Positions 24,594 through 32,542 of a stretch of 37,184 nt of DNA are shown piece by piece (within the stretch, counting starts at the first letter, position 1; the number at the start of each line of letters is the position of its first letter). The translations under genes and the position numbers were made by a program. Source of the stretch: Alphaproteobacteria bacterium (GTDB lineage Bacteria > Pseudomonadota > Alphaproteobacteria > Micavibrionales > Micavibrionaceae); assembly GCA_020442475.1 (NCBI GenBank), contig JAGRKA010000019.1, positions 1 to 37,184 of the forward strand, read 5' to 3'. Under the pieces are notes generated by a model. It made no database searches. It saw only the letters and a list, made by a program, of their open reading frames with translations, and was not told where the DNA came from.

Positions 24594-25469
24594 ATGTTCA
24601 AAGGCTCTATCACCGCGCTGATCACCCCGTTCAAAGACGGAGAGATCAACTGGAAGGCGTTTGAAGATTTTGTTGAATGGCAAATCGAACAAGGCACGCA
24701 CGGGGTTGTGCCCTGCGGGACAACGGGGGAATCTCCGACTCTGTCTCATGACGAACATATGGCCATCATTGAACGCTGCGTGGACGTGGTCAAGGGGAGA
24801 ATTCCGGTTCTGGCCGGAACGGGCTCGAATTCCACAAGAGAAGCGATCCGCCTTACCGCCCATGCGAAAGAGGCGGGTGCGGATGCGGCCCTGATTGTCA
24901 CACCTTATTATAATAAGCCTACGCAAGACGGGCTGTATGAGCATTACAAAGCCATCCATGACGAGGCCCGCCTGCCAATTGTGATCTATAACATTCCCGG
25001 GCGTTGCGTGATCGACATGAGCGCAGAGACCATGGCCCGCCTCGCCAAGTTGCCACAGATTATCGGTGTAAAAGATGCCACCGGCGATCTGGCCCGCCCG
25101 CCGGAAACGGCGCGCCTGTGCGGCCCGGATTTCTGTCAGCTTTCCGGCGACGATATCACGGCCCCGGCCTTTCTTGCACAGGGCGGGCACGGTGTCATTT
25201 CCGTTGTGGCCAATATCGCACCGAAACTGTGCGCCGACCTCCAAAATGCATGGGAAGCCGGAAATCTTAGCGAATTCGCCCGCCTGCGTGACCTGCTGGC
25301 GCCGCTGGGCAAAGATTTGTTCTGTGAGAGCAACCCCGCCCCGGTCAAATACGCCGCCAGTCTCCTCGGCCTGTGCGAAAACACCCTCCGCCGCCCGCTC
25401 CTCCCCATCAGTGAGCCTTCCCGCGCAAAAGTCGAAGCGGCAATGGCATATGCGGGGTTGAAATATTAA
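24594..25469 (+). CDS. dapA: 4-hydroxy-tetrahydrodipicolinate synthase
   Basis: DapA (291 residues) condenses pyruvate with aspartate semialdehyde, the first committed step to diaminopimelate and lysine. The Schiff-base Lys160 is in GVKDATGD, Tyr132 in IYNIPGRC, Thr43/Thr44 in GTTGESPTL, and Arg137 completes the active site; numbering is one less than E. coli. I start at 24594, after GGGAAAG, to match the family N-terminus MFKGSITALITPF. Divergent from slt with only 30 bases between the starts, so promoters must extend into the opposite genes. In relatives smpB normally follows dapA; here mscL and a tiny open frame separate them. Confidence 0.96.
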   Translation: MFKGSITALITPFKDGEINWKAFEDFVEWQIEQGTHGVVPCGTTGESPTLSHDEHMAIIERCVDVVKGRIPVLAGTGSNSTREAIRLTAHAKEAGADAALIVTPYYNKPTQDGLYEHYKAIHDEARLPIVIYNIPGRCVIDMSAETMARLAKLPQIIGVKDATGDLARPPETARLCGPDFCQLSGDDITAPAFLAQGGHGVISVVANIAPKLCADLQNAWEAGNLSEFARLRDLLAPLGKDLFCESNPAPVKYAASLLGLCENTLRRPLLPISEPSRAKVEAAMAYAGLKY

Positions 25470-25484
25470 GGGGCTCTAATACAA

Positions 25485-25586
25485 ATGGACGAACTATCCA
25501 GCTATGAGATTGAAATTCTAACAGCCATGTTAAATTTGGAAAGGGGACATGAGAAAGTCACCACCACAAACCTGCAAAAAAAATAA
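25485..25586 (+). CDS. possible 33-residue small protein
   Basis: A short open frame begins 15 bases after the dapA stop: ATG at 25485 and TAA at 25584-25586. It encodes an acidic N-terminus (MDELSSYEIEILTAML) and a Lys-rich tail (LQKK). The first half could form an amphipathic helix. There is no strong ribosome site, so expression would rely on coupling with dapA. It could be a real micropeptide, a degraded gene remnant, or chance. I keep it only as a low-confidence candidate. Confidence 0.25.
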   Translation: MDELSSYEIEILTAMLNLERGHEKVTTTNLQKK

Positions 25587-25634
25587 CTGTACTCTGCTAT
25601 GGCAAAATATTTTTCTGCCACACGATCACAGGCT

Positions 25635-26066
25635 TTATTTTTTAGCTGCAAGCAAATCGCGGATTTCTGTCAGCAACGCAACATCTGCCGGCGGTGGCGG
25701 TGGTGGCGCATCCGCATCAGGCTGAGGATTTTCCGCCGCACGTTTCAGCTTATTAACACCCTTAACGAGCATGAAAATCACGAACGACACGATCACGAAA
25801 TTGATAACGGCATTAATAAAAGCGCCGTAGGTCAAGGCCGGGGCACCGGCATCCTGCGCAACCTTCAGGCTTTCATAGGTCTGCCCGTCGAGGGCGATAA
25901 ACATGTTAGAGAAATCAACGCCACTTGTTACAACGCCGATCACTGGCATAATCAAATCACCCACCATAGAGGTCACGATCGCAGTGAAAGCTGCCCCCAT
26001 AATAATCCCCACAGCCATATCCATGACATTTCCGCGAGCGATAAATTCTTTGAATTCATTCAGCAT
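25635..26066 (-). CDS. mscL: large-conductance mechanosensitive channel
   Basis: MscL (143 residues) is a pentameric inner-membrane pore that opens on hypo-osmotic shock. The N-terminal helix (MLNEFKEFIARG), the pore-lining TM1 (about 15-45, with VMDMAVGIIMGAAFTAIV) and TM2 (about 78-98, ending LVKGVNKLKR) are all normal. The C-terminal tail has a run of six prolines before the ALLTEIRDLL helix, longer than in E. coli. I start at 26066 because AGGAGGG lies just upstream and the N-terminus fits the family; the frame extends to 26168 without support. It is inverted between dapA and smpB. Confidence 0.95.
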   Translation of the reverse strand: MLNEFKEFIARGNVMDMAVGIIMGAAFTAIVTSMVGDLIMPVIGVVTSGVDFSNMFIALDGQTYESLKVAQDAGAPALTYGAFINAVINFVIVSFVIFMLVKGVNKLKRAAENPQPDADAPPPPPPADVALLTEIRDLLAAKK

Positions 26067-26188
26067 AATCTTAAACCCTCCTAAGCATTTACCTAAAAAA
26101 CGATAACAGATGGTATGACAGAAGGAAAAAGAAGTCAATTCACGGGAAACCCTTTGCCTCTTTGTCACTTCACGGTTAAAACAGCCTC

Positions 26189-26686
26189 ATGAGCACGAAA
26201 AAGAAAAAAGATAAGAAAGGGATGATCTCCACCAATAAGACGGTAGCGGAAAACCGGCGTGCGCGTTTTGATTACGAGGTCGGGGAAACATTCGAGGCCG
26301 GAATCATGCTGGTGGGCACAGAGGTCAAATCCCTCCGTCTTGGACAAGCCACAATTACCGAAGGCTATATCGGGCCAAAAAACGGTGAAATCTGGCTCTT
26401 TAACGCGAACATCCCGGAATATCCGCAAGCCGGTCCGAAAATGCAGCACGAACCGCAAAGGCCGCGCAAGCTCCTCCTCCATAAGCGCGAAGTGGATAAG
26501 CTACTGGGCGCAGTCAGCCGTTCCGGCTATACGATCGTACCCTTGCGCCTGTTCTTCAATAATCGTGGGCTGGCCAAGCTTGAGTTGGCGCTCGGCAGAG
26601 GGAAAAAGCTCCACGACAAGCGTGAAACAGAGAAAAAACGCGACTGGGACAAACAAAAGCAACGGCTGCTACGCACCCAAGAATAG
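26189..26686 (+). CDS. smpB: SsrA-binding protein
   Basis: SmpB (165 residues) delivers tmRNA to stalled ribosomes for trans-translation. Family features are [35 protein letters not shown], and [30 protein letters not shown], followed by the basic C-terminal tail that enters the mRNA channel. The N-terminus has a Lys-rich stretch (STKKKKDKK). The start at 26189 lacks a clear ribosome site; an in-frame ATG at 26222, after AAGAAAGGG, would give a 154-residue form, so the start is uncertain. No tmRNA gene (ssrA) is visible in this window. Divergent from mscL. Confidence 0.94.
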   Translation: MSTKKKKDKKGMISTNKTVAENRRARFDYEVGETFEAGIMLVGTEVKSLRLGQATITEGYIGPKNGEIWLFNANIPEYPQAGPKMQHEPQRPRKLLLHKREVDKLLGAVSRSGYTIVPLRLFFNNRGLAKLELALGRGKKLHDKRETEKKRDWDKQKQRLLRTQE

Positions 26687-26688
26687 CC

Positions 26689-26718
26689 CTGTCACAGCAC
26701 GGCCTTTTCCCCTATAAT
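26689..26718 (+). promoter_or_regulatory. promoter implying a leaderless mRNA
   Basis: A perfect TATAAT at 26713-26718 and CTGTCA at 26689-26694 (4/6, spacer 18) would start transcription near 26725. The ATG of the next gene is at 26727 and has no ribosome site, so the message would be almost leaderless. The -10 is strong and the -35 weak. Confidence 0.4.
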
Positions 26719-26726
26719 AAAAAACC

Positions 26727-27410
26727 ATGGCCAATCAATTTCTTGCATTATCGCTGTTTGTGATGCTGCTCTCGTTCTTTATCATTCTGAACGGGCTGGC
26801 CAGTTTTGAAGACGTAAAAGCCAAGCCCGTCCTCAACAGCGTTGCTACCACCTTTTCTGCGCGCGATACCGTCATCGAGGACGCCACCCCCCCTGCCATT
26901 ATCGAAAGCACGGCGAACTCGACGCGCGAAGGTGATACGCTTGCACAACTTCAGGCCTTTTTTGAGGCTAACATCGCCGGAATTGACGTTGAACGGAACC
27001 GTTTGGGGACTGTTATGCATGTCTCCATGCCTCTGAAAAAATTTCAAAACGGTATCATCCTCCCCAACCCGCAAGCCGAGCGCAGACGTGAGGAGGCCGG
27101 TGGTTTTATGCTGCCGACTCTGATCTCGCTCATGCATGCGCGCGAGAGCGCTCCCTATGATATGGATATCATTCTAAATCTTGAAACAGACCCTGCACAA
27201 GCTGCGGCAAACAAACCTGAAGCCCTCAAGGACAGCCTGCAAACCATATCCCGGATTGCGCAAACACTTGAAGACGAAGGATTTCCGGAAGATCTACTCA
27301 CTGCAGGGCTAGGCAAAGGCCGCGCAGGATATGTCGATCTGTATTTCAGACGCCACGAAGCGCTTGCACCGTCACCGCCCTCCCCTCTGACCGAGGAGGT
27401 ACGCCCATGA
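26727..27410 (+). CDS. MotB-like protein lacking the proton-binding Asp
   Basis: A 227-residue protein with one N-terminal membrane helix (residues 4-25, LSLFVMLLSFFIILNGL) and a periplasmic domain with a degenerate OmpA/MotB-like end (about 145-210). Aligned on the hydrophobic core with the MotB encoded next, its Ser9 falls where MotB has the essential Asp. The C-terminal peptidoglycan-binding signature is not clear. No signal peptide or lipobox is present. The gene has its own near-leaderless promoter and overlaps the downstream motB by 4 bases (ATGA), so both are coupled. It could be a stator accessory or a scaffold that forms a mixed complex with MotB. The MotB resemblance is by eye and moderate. 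Confidence 0.6.
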   Translation: MANQFLALSLFVMLLSFFIILNGLASFEDVKAKPVLNSVATTFSARDTVIEDATPPAIIESTANSTREGDTLAQLQAFFEANIAGIDVERNRLGTVMHVSMPLKKFQNGIILPNPQAERRREEAGGFMLPTLISLMHARESAPYDMDIILNLETDPAQAAANKPEALKDSLQTISRIAQTLEDEGFPEDLLTAGLGKGRAGYVDLYFRRHEALAPSPPSPLTEEVRP

Positions 27411-28231
27411 CGGCCCCCTCCGGCGATCAGCAGGATATGAAAATCATATCGAACGCATCCTCTACCCTTTTTTTGAGGCGAAAACAGGTCGAAGAAGACC
27501 AGCCTGCGCCGCTCTGGTTGATTACCTTTACGGATATTATGGCCCTGATGCTGACTTTCTTTGTTTTGCTCTATTCGATGGCCGTCCCCGAAGAGGACCG
27601 CTGGTCGGAAATGACCGCCGCCATGAAACGGCAATTCGGGGAATATTACGAACCGGATATGCGGGCGGGGGCTTTGGACACGATCGATATTAACAAAATT
27701 TTGGTGAGTGACGCACTCGACCTGAATTATCTATCAACGATCATGAGTGCGGCCTTTGCAAAAAATGAAGCGCTTTCAGAACTTGTTATCACGCCGCGCC
27801 ATAATGCGCTGGTTGTTTCTCTCCCCGGCGCCCTCTTATTCGAGAACAGCGATACGGAAGACGGCGACAATACGCAAATCAGCCTTCAAGGCCAAAAAAC
27901 CCTGTTTGCGCTTGGCGGCGTCCTGTCGCGCCTGCGCAACCGTATAGAAATTATCGGCCATACGGGTCCGGCCACCTCTACAGGCGAATTTTCTGCTGCT
28001 GATGGGGCTTCATCCGGTTGGTCCCGTTCTCTTGCGGGCGCCCTAAGCGTTGCAGCAGCCCTTAAATCCGTAGGCTATGAGCGCCCCGCCATTATCAGGG
28101 GCGTATCCAGCACCCGCTACGCCGAGTTACCCGACACTTTAAGTGCCGAAGAACGAAAGTCTCTCGCGCGCCGCGTCGATATCGTCATTATGAAAGATGA
28201 CGGGCGCCAAAAACTTTTGTTCACGCTTTAA
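27407..28231 (+). CDS. motB: MotB-type flagellar stator / OmpA domain protein
   Basis: A 274-residue MotB-family protein: a short cytoplasmic N-terminus, one helix at 37-57, a plug/linker region and a C-terminal OmpA-type peptidoglycan-binding domain (about 155-265). The helix has the ion-carrying Asp43 in FTDIMALMLTFF, as in MotB. IEIIGHTG and LARRVDIVIM mark the OmpA-like domain. Together with MotA it would form the stator that powers flagellar rotation. No motA is in this window. ATG overlaps the upstream MotB-like gene by 4 bases. It could also serve a different MotAB-like (Exb/Tol-type) machine, although the Asp and linker favour MotB. Confidence 0.82.
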   Translation: MTAPSGDQQDMKIISNASSTLFLRRKQVEEDQPAPLWLITFTDIMALMLTFFVLLYSMAVPEEDRWSEMTAAMKRQFGEYYEPDMRAGALDTIDINKILVSDALDLNYLSTIMSAAFAKNEALSELVITPRHNALVVSLPGALLFENSDTEDGDNTQISLQGQKTLFALGGVLSRLRNRIEIIGHTGPATSTGEFSAADGASSGWSRSLAGALSVAAALKSVGYERPAIIRGVSSTRYAELPDTLSAEERKSLARRVDIVIMKDDGRQKLLFTL

Positions 28232-28289
28232 ACGTGAATTCTCCTCTATTCATGTTGTCCTTTCGGCGCACATGTGGCACCTTTTCCCC

Positions 28290-31200
28290 ATGCTCCGTTC
28301 GTTATTTGTTGCAGGCCTGTCGTTCCTGATTTTCAGCCACAATGCGCTGGCGGCTGAATCCGTGCGCATACGGACCGGAGAGCATGACGAATATTCCCGT
28401 CTTGTTTTCGACTGGCCGGAATCTGTGGAATATGACGTTGAAAACGTCTCGGAAGACACGCTCCGGCTAAGTTTTAAAAAAGCGGCCTCACTTGATGTTT
28501 CAAAAGCCAATCCCGTCGCGAATATACGGAGCATGGATATCCTTTCCGAAACACCTTTGCGCCTGACGCTTTCGATTCCTGCGGGCAGCCGTTCCCGTGT
28601 TTTCAGGGCCGGGGAGCGGGTCGTCGTCGATATCTATAACCCGCCCGGCGGCGCGCCTGCTGCCCCTGACAATTTCGCCGTCAACATGCAAACGACCGGC
28701 CCGGTACACGAACCGGTGCACACTCAAGAGCCAGCACAAACGCAAGCACAGATAGAAAAGCCACCCACGCCGCCTCTTACTATGCCTGAGCATGAAGCCG
28801 AACCTGCACCTGTGACAAAAATAGAGACAGCGCCTCCCATAGAACATCCGGCCCCGGCTAAGCCGCCAGCCAAAAGCGCTAAAACACCGGCGGAAACGGA
28901 ACATGCACAAAAACCGGAAGAGCCTGAACATGATAATATGCCGGACACTCACACCTTGCACGCACCGACGGCAACGCCTGCCGTAGAGCCTGAAAAGGTT
29001 GAAAGCGAACCGCTTGCGCCTCTGGAAAAACTGGCAAAAGAACGCAGCCCACAGGCAACTTTGATTTCGCTCTCCTCAACGCAAGCTCTCGGAGTCGGCG
29101 TTTTCGAACTCCGTGATGGTCTTTGGCTGATCAACAACCGGCCGGATTTGTTTGTCAGCCCCTCTGTCAGCGGACCGGAAGCCGGATACTTTACCCCTTT
29201 ACGCCGCATGGATTTGGACAATGCCAAAGCCTATATTACCAAGACCCGCGATGGTACGCAGGTTAAAGGGGAAGGTGGCGGCATTTTCTGGAAGATCGTT
29301 ATTTCTGCTGCCGACAATAAGCATGAACCTGTTAAACCGGAGCGCATCGGCGTTGACAAGAATGAAACACGCGGCGGCCATATTTTGTGGCCCTTTAAGG
29401 AAGCCGATAAAATCATATCCCTCACCGACCCCGTATCAGGCCGCACCATTCAGGTGGTCACCGTCAAAAATGCAAAGGATTTCGCAGGCCCGGCCCTGCA
29501 ATTCGTAGATTTCGAGACACTGCCCTCCCCGGTCGGGCTGGCTGTTGTTCCAAAAGTAGACGATCTGGAGATTTCAATCACAAGCGAGGGTGTTAAAATC
29601 ACCCGCCCCGGCGGCCTGACGCTTATGCCTGAGGAGGCTGTTCTGACAGCGCACTCGGCAAAGCTGAAACCGGACCGTCTGGATTACAGAGAGACCCGGC
29701 GGATTTTTGATTTCGGCAGTTGGCAGATGGGCGGGCTGGACGCCATGCAGGATAACAAAAATATTATTCTGGCAGGCCTCCACGATTCTCCTGAAAGTCA
29801 ACAAATTGAAAATATAGTCACATTAGCCAAAATGCATCTGGCAAATGGCCACGCCCCTGAAGCACTTGGCTTTTTACGCTTTGCCCATACGGAAGTCCCG
29901 GATCTTGAAACCGGTACGGAGTTTCTGGCCCTGCGCGGCGCGGCGCGCGCGCTGGCCGGACAAAGCGAGTCTGCTTTCCATGATCTATCGATTAAACCTC
30001 TGGCAGATTTCGAGGAAATCGGTTTCTGGCGCGCCTTCGTGCTGGCCGACCTCGGAGACTGGCAGCAAGCTATGGATGTCCTGCCGAAAAATATCGACAC
30101 GCTTTACGATTATCCGGCCTATGTCATTATCCCACTCGGTCTGGGACTAGCCGAGGTCGAACTCAGGGCCGGACGCGTGCAAACGGCCGATGAAATATTG
30201 CGCCTTGTGGAAAGCAACAAAAACGGCCTTCTCCCCGCTCAAGAGGCAGCACTGCACTACCTTCAAGGAGAGTCCGCACGCCAACAAAACGACATAGACC
30301 GCACAAAAGCGCTCTGGGAAAATTTAGCCGGCGGCCCTGATGATCGCTACCGTGCAAAGGCCGGGCTTGCCCTGACACGTCTGGAGGCTGACCGGAAAGA
30401 TATATCCCCCGAAGAGGCCATTGATAACCTTGAGCGGCTCCGTTACGCGTGGCGCGGCGACCAGCTCGAAGTCCAGATCGGGTACTGGCTGGGGCGGGCC
30501 TATTTTGAGGCCAAGGACTATATTAAGGGGCTGAACATCATGCGTGAAGCCGCTTCCCACGGCACAGGCACGCGGCTGGCCGACGATATCGCACAGGAAA
30601 TGACGGACGGTTTTACGCAGCTCTATCTGGGACCGGAGCTTGAAAAACTCTCAGCAATGCAGGCGGTTGCGCTCTATGAGGAGTTTTCTGAATTGGTCCC
30701 TGTTGGGAAAAAAGGCGATCAGATCGTTGAAATGCTGGCAGAGCGTCTGGTACAAGCGGACCTTCTCAACCGGGCTGGAAATCTCTTGGAACATCAGGTT
30801 GAACACAGGCTGAGCGGCGAAGAGGCCTATAGGGTCGGTGTCCGGCTTGCCGCGATCCGCCTACTCGACCGTAAGCCCGACAAGGCTGAAAAGGCTCTTA
30901 ATCTTGCGACTTCCAAATTACAAACCTTACCCGCTGAGGCCCAGACTCCCGACAAATTTCTTGAACTCTCGCTGCTGCGCGCCCGCGCCCTGTCGCGCAG
31001 AGGCCGCCCTGATCAGGCGCTCGCCCTTCTTGACAAGCTGGATAAAAGCCGCGATGTGAACCGGCTACGCGCTGATATCGCCTGGGAGGCCGGCTATTGG
31101 GACGATGCCGCCGCCGCGTTCGAAGATGTCATACTGGATAAGAATATCTCCCTCACCCGTCCGCTGGATCAAGAGGATTCCATCCTGATCCTGCACCGCG

Positions 31201-31430
31201 CCGTTGCGCTTAACCTCAGCAATAACCGCGTTGCCCTGACGAATATGCGGGAGAAATATGCGGACGCGATGGCCCAGACGGATAAGGCCCGCGCCTTCGA
31301 GGTTATCACCCGCGCCCGCCAGTCCGCCGCACTCGCCGACCGGGAAACACTGATGTCCGTTATCTCGGAAGTCGATCTCTTCGGGGATTTCCTGAATAAC
31401 TACAAAGCCGCGCAAACGCCCTCGAATTGA
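28290..31430 (+). CDS. AMIN-like and TPR-rich secreted protein
   Basis: A protein of about 1046 residues, starting with a signal peptide (LRSLFVAGLSFLIFS, cleavage after ALA). Residues about 22-105 resemble an AMIN domain (VRIRTGEHDEYSRLVFDW, RVVVDIYNPPGG), which in relatives binds peptidoglycan or anchors cell-wall machinery. A Pro/Glu/Ala-rich linker runs from about 130 to 250. The C-terminal half (from about 500) is helical with TPR-like repeats. The start could be ATG 28272; neither has a ribosome site. It follows motB by 58 bases with no clear terminator, so it may share the transcript. It may be a periplasmic scaffold for the stator or motility apparatus. Functional evidence is only location. 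Confidence 0.75.
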   Translation: MLRSLFVAGLSFLIFSHNALAAESVRIRTGEHDEYSRLVFDWPESVEYDVENVSEDTLRLSFKKAASLDVSKANPVANIRSMDILSETPLRLTLSIPAGSRSRVFRAGERVVVDIYNPPGGAPAAPDNFAVNMQTTGPVHEPVHTQEPAQTQAQIEKPPTPPLTMPEHEAEPAPVTKIETAPPIEHPAPAKPPAKSAKTPAETEHAQKPEEPEHDNMPDTHTLHAPTATPAVEPEKVESEPLAPLEKLAKERSPQATLISLSSTQALGVGVFELRDGLWLINNRPDLFVSPSVSGPEAGYFTPLRRMDLDNAKAYITKTRDGTQVKGEGGGIFWKIVISAADNKHEPVKPERIGVDKNETRGGHILWPFKEADKIISLTDPVSGRTIQVVTVKNAKDFAGPALQFVDFETLPSPVGLAVVPKVDDLEISITSEGVKITRPGGLTLMPEEAVLTAHSAKLKPDRLDYRETRRIFDFGSWQMGGLDAMQDNKNIILAGLHDSPESQQIENIVTLAKMHLANGHAPEALGFLRFAHTEVPDLETGTEFLALRGAARALAGQSESAFHDLSIKPLADFEEIGFWRAFVLADLGDWQQAMDVLPKNIDTLYDYPAYVIIPLGLGLAEVELRAGRVQTADEILRLVESNKNGLLPAQEAALHYLQGESARQQNDIDRTKALWENLAGGPDDRYRAKAGLALTRLEADRKDISPEEAIDNLERLRYAWRGDQLEVQIGYWLGRAYFEAKDYIKGLNIMREAASHGTGTRLADDIAQEMTDGFTQLYLGPELEKLSAMQAVALYEEFSELVPVGKKGDQIVEMLAERLVQADLLNRAGNLLEHQVEHRLSGEEAYRVGVRLAAIRLLDRKPDKAEKALNLATSKLQTLPAEAQTPDKFLELSLLRARALSRRGRPDQALALLDKLDKSRDVNRLRADIAWEAGYWDDAAAAFEDVILDKNISLTRPLDQEDSILILHRAVALNLSNNRVALTNMREKYADAMAQTDKARAFEVITRARQSAALADRETLMSVISEVDLFGDFLNNYKAAQTPSN

Positions 31431-31455
31431 GAGATATTGTGGTTTGATATGATTA

Positions 31456-31486
31456 AAGGTAACCCAGCGTTCTGCCGGATTACCTT
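31456..31486. terminator. inverted repeat between converging genes
   Basis: AAGGTAACC (31456-31464) pairs with GGATTACCTT (31477-31486) with one bulged A and a 12-base loop. It lies between the AMIN/TPR gene and a convergent orphan. There is no T-tract after it, so terminator function is possible but weak. Confidence 0.35.
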
Positions 31487-31511
31487 ATGGGGGGTGAGAA
31501 GGTTTTTAGAT

Positions 31512-32417
31512 TTAGTGTTGAAGTGCCCAATCCGGCAATTGTGCGGACCGTTCTGGATTTTTCCTCACAACGACTGGGCCATCTTTGGCAAAACTGGACT
31601 TGGAAAACCTATCGGATAAAGTTTTTTTCTGTTCTTCCAGAGATTCTCTCTGTTTTTCAAGAAATTCTCTTTGTCTTTCAAGGGTATGAAATTCGAACGC
31701 CATTTCTCTAGCGTGCTCTGCGGCATCAGAAAAACCAAATTCTCTGGCCTTATCTAAAATGAATGGAAGATCATCGCTATCTAGGGGGGTTGAACTGATC
31801 ATTGTGCTGACTACTCCCTCAAGAGCTTTCTCATTAAGGATATCGCTCAATTTTTTTCTGATTTCAGGATTGTTTTGGTACTCAAGAAGCATCCTAAAAA
31901 TACTACGACGTGTAACAGCGCTTCGAGAATATTCGAGATTTATTTGAATAATTGCACAGCGTGCATAGGGGTTTTGAGAGTGCTCCAGATTATTAAGAAT
32001 GTGTTTTGAGTTGTGATTTGCAGTTGTTTCCGTCATGTACGTCAGATCTTTTGTTGTCACTGCATGATGCAACTCACCAACCAAATCCATTTCATCTTGT
32101 TGTGAAATTATGCCTGCTTCTCTGGATGCCAGCAAATAGGCCATTATTTGGTCGATGTAAGGCGGTTGTTTGAGGGGAGAGCCCTCCTTTTCATACGCCA
32201 AAAGGCTTATACCCTCATGCAACTTGTATAATGGACTGTCTATAGAGATGCCCTCACCAGTGGCGGCTATGGATTCCTCCATATAGCGAATGTGTCCATC
32301 CCCGAAAAGATTTTCTGCTCCCGAAACGATTTCCCGCATTTTTTCAAGCAGGTCGTATAAGTGTACGGAGGAGTCATTATTGGCTTGTGCAAAATTAGTC
32401 TGTTGTGTGTTTGTCAT
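31512..32417 (-). CDS. hypothetical coiled-coil protein
   Basis: A 301-residue protein of no family known to me. No signal peptide or membrane segment is visible. Most of it looks helical. A Gln/Glu/Arg-rich coiled coil is clear near the C-terminus (about 243-270, RQREFLEKQRESLEEQKKTL). The N-terminus is Asn/Gln-rich. The gene is distinctly AT-richer than the neighbouring TPR and flagellar genes, suggesting horizontal acquisition. A GAAGGGG ribosome site and a promoter are present on the minus strand. It is divergent from the XRE regulator, which may control it. An effector, structural or toxin role cannot be told from sequence. Confidence 0.7.
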   Translation of the reverse strand: MTNTQQTNFAQANNDSSVHLYDLLEKMREIVSGAENLFGDGHIRYMEESIAATGEGISIDSPLYKLHEGISLLAYEKEGSPLKQPPYIDQIMAYLLASREAGIISQQDEMDLVGELHHAVTTKDLTYMTETTANHNSKHILNNLEHSQNPYARCAIIQINLEYSRSAVTRRSIFRMLLEYQNNPEIRKKLSDILNEKALEGVVSTMISSTPLDSDDLPFILDKAREFGFSDAAEHAREMAFEFHTLERQREFLEKQRESLEEQKKTLSDRFSKSSFAKDGPVVVRKNPERSAQLPDWALQH

Positions 32418-32454
32418 TTTAAGTCCCCTTCAAAATAAGTTAAGTGATGTATTA

Positions 32455-32483
32455 TGTATACTAAAAAGTGCATTTATTTACAA
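32455..32483 (-). promoter_or_regulatory. promoter of the orphan coiled-coil gene
   Basis: On the minus strand TTGTAA (plus coordinates 32478-32483) and TATACA (32455-32460) are spaced by exactly 17 bases, each matching the consensus at 4/6. Start would be about 30 bases before the orphan ATG at 32417. Confidence 0.45.
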
Positions 32484-32503
32484 TATGTTAATATTTTAAT
32501 CTC

Positions 32504-32529
32504 TATAATGGGGGTCGTATAAAATACGA
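32504..32529 (+). promoter_or_regulatory. -10 element and operator palindrome of the XRE gene
   Basis: A perfect TATAAT at 32504-32509 has no good -35. A palindrome TCGTAT-AAA-ATACGA (32515-32529) covers the expected start and lies just before the AGGAG ribosome site. It could be an operator for autorepression by the XRE protein. Confidence 0.45.
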
Positions 32530-32542
32530 AAGGAGTACATCA

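Noticed and set aside
24564..25244. N-terminal extension of the lytic transglycosylase frame
   Set aside because: The extension lies entirely antisense to dapA, lacks family similarity, and would place the signal peptide internally.
26067..26188. tmRNA gene next to smpB
   Set aside because: The gap is only 122 bases and has no tRNA-like acceptor or tag-peptide reading frame; no ssrA was found elsewhere in the window.
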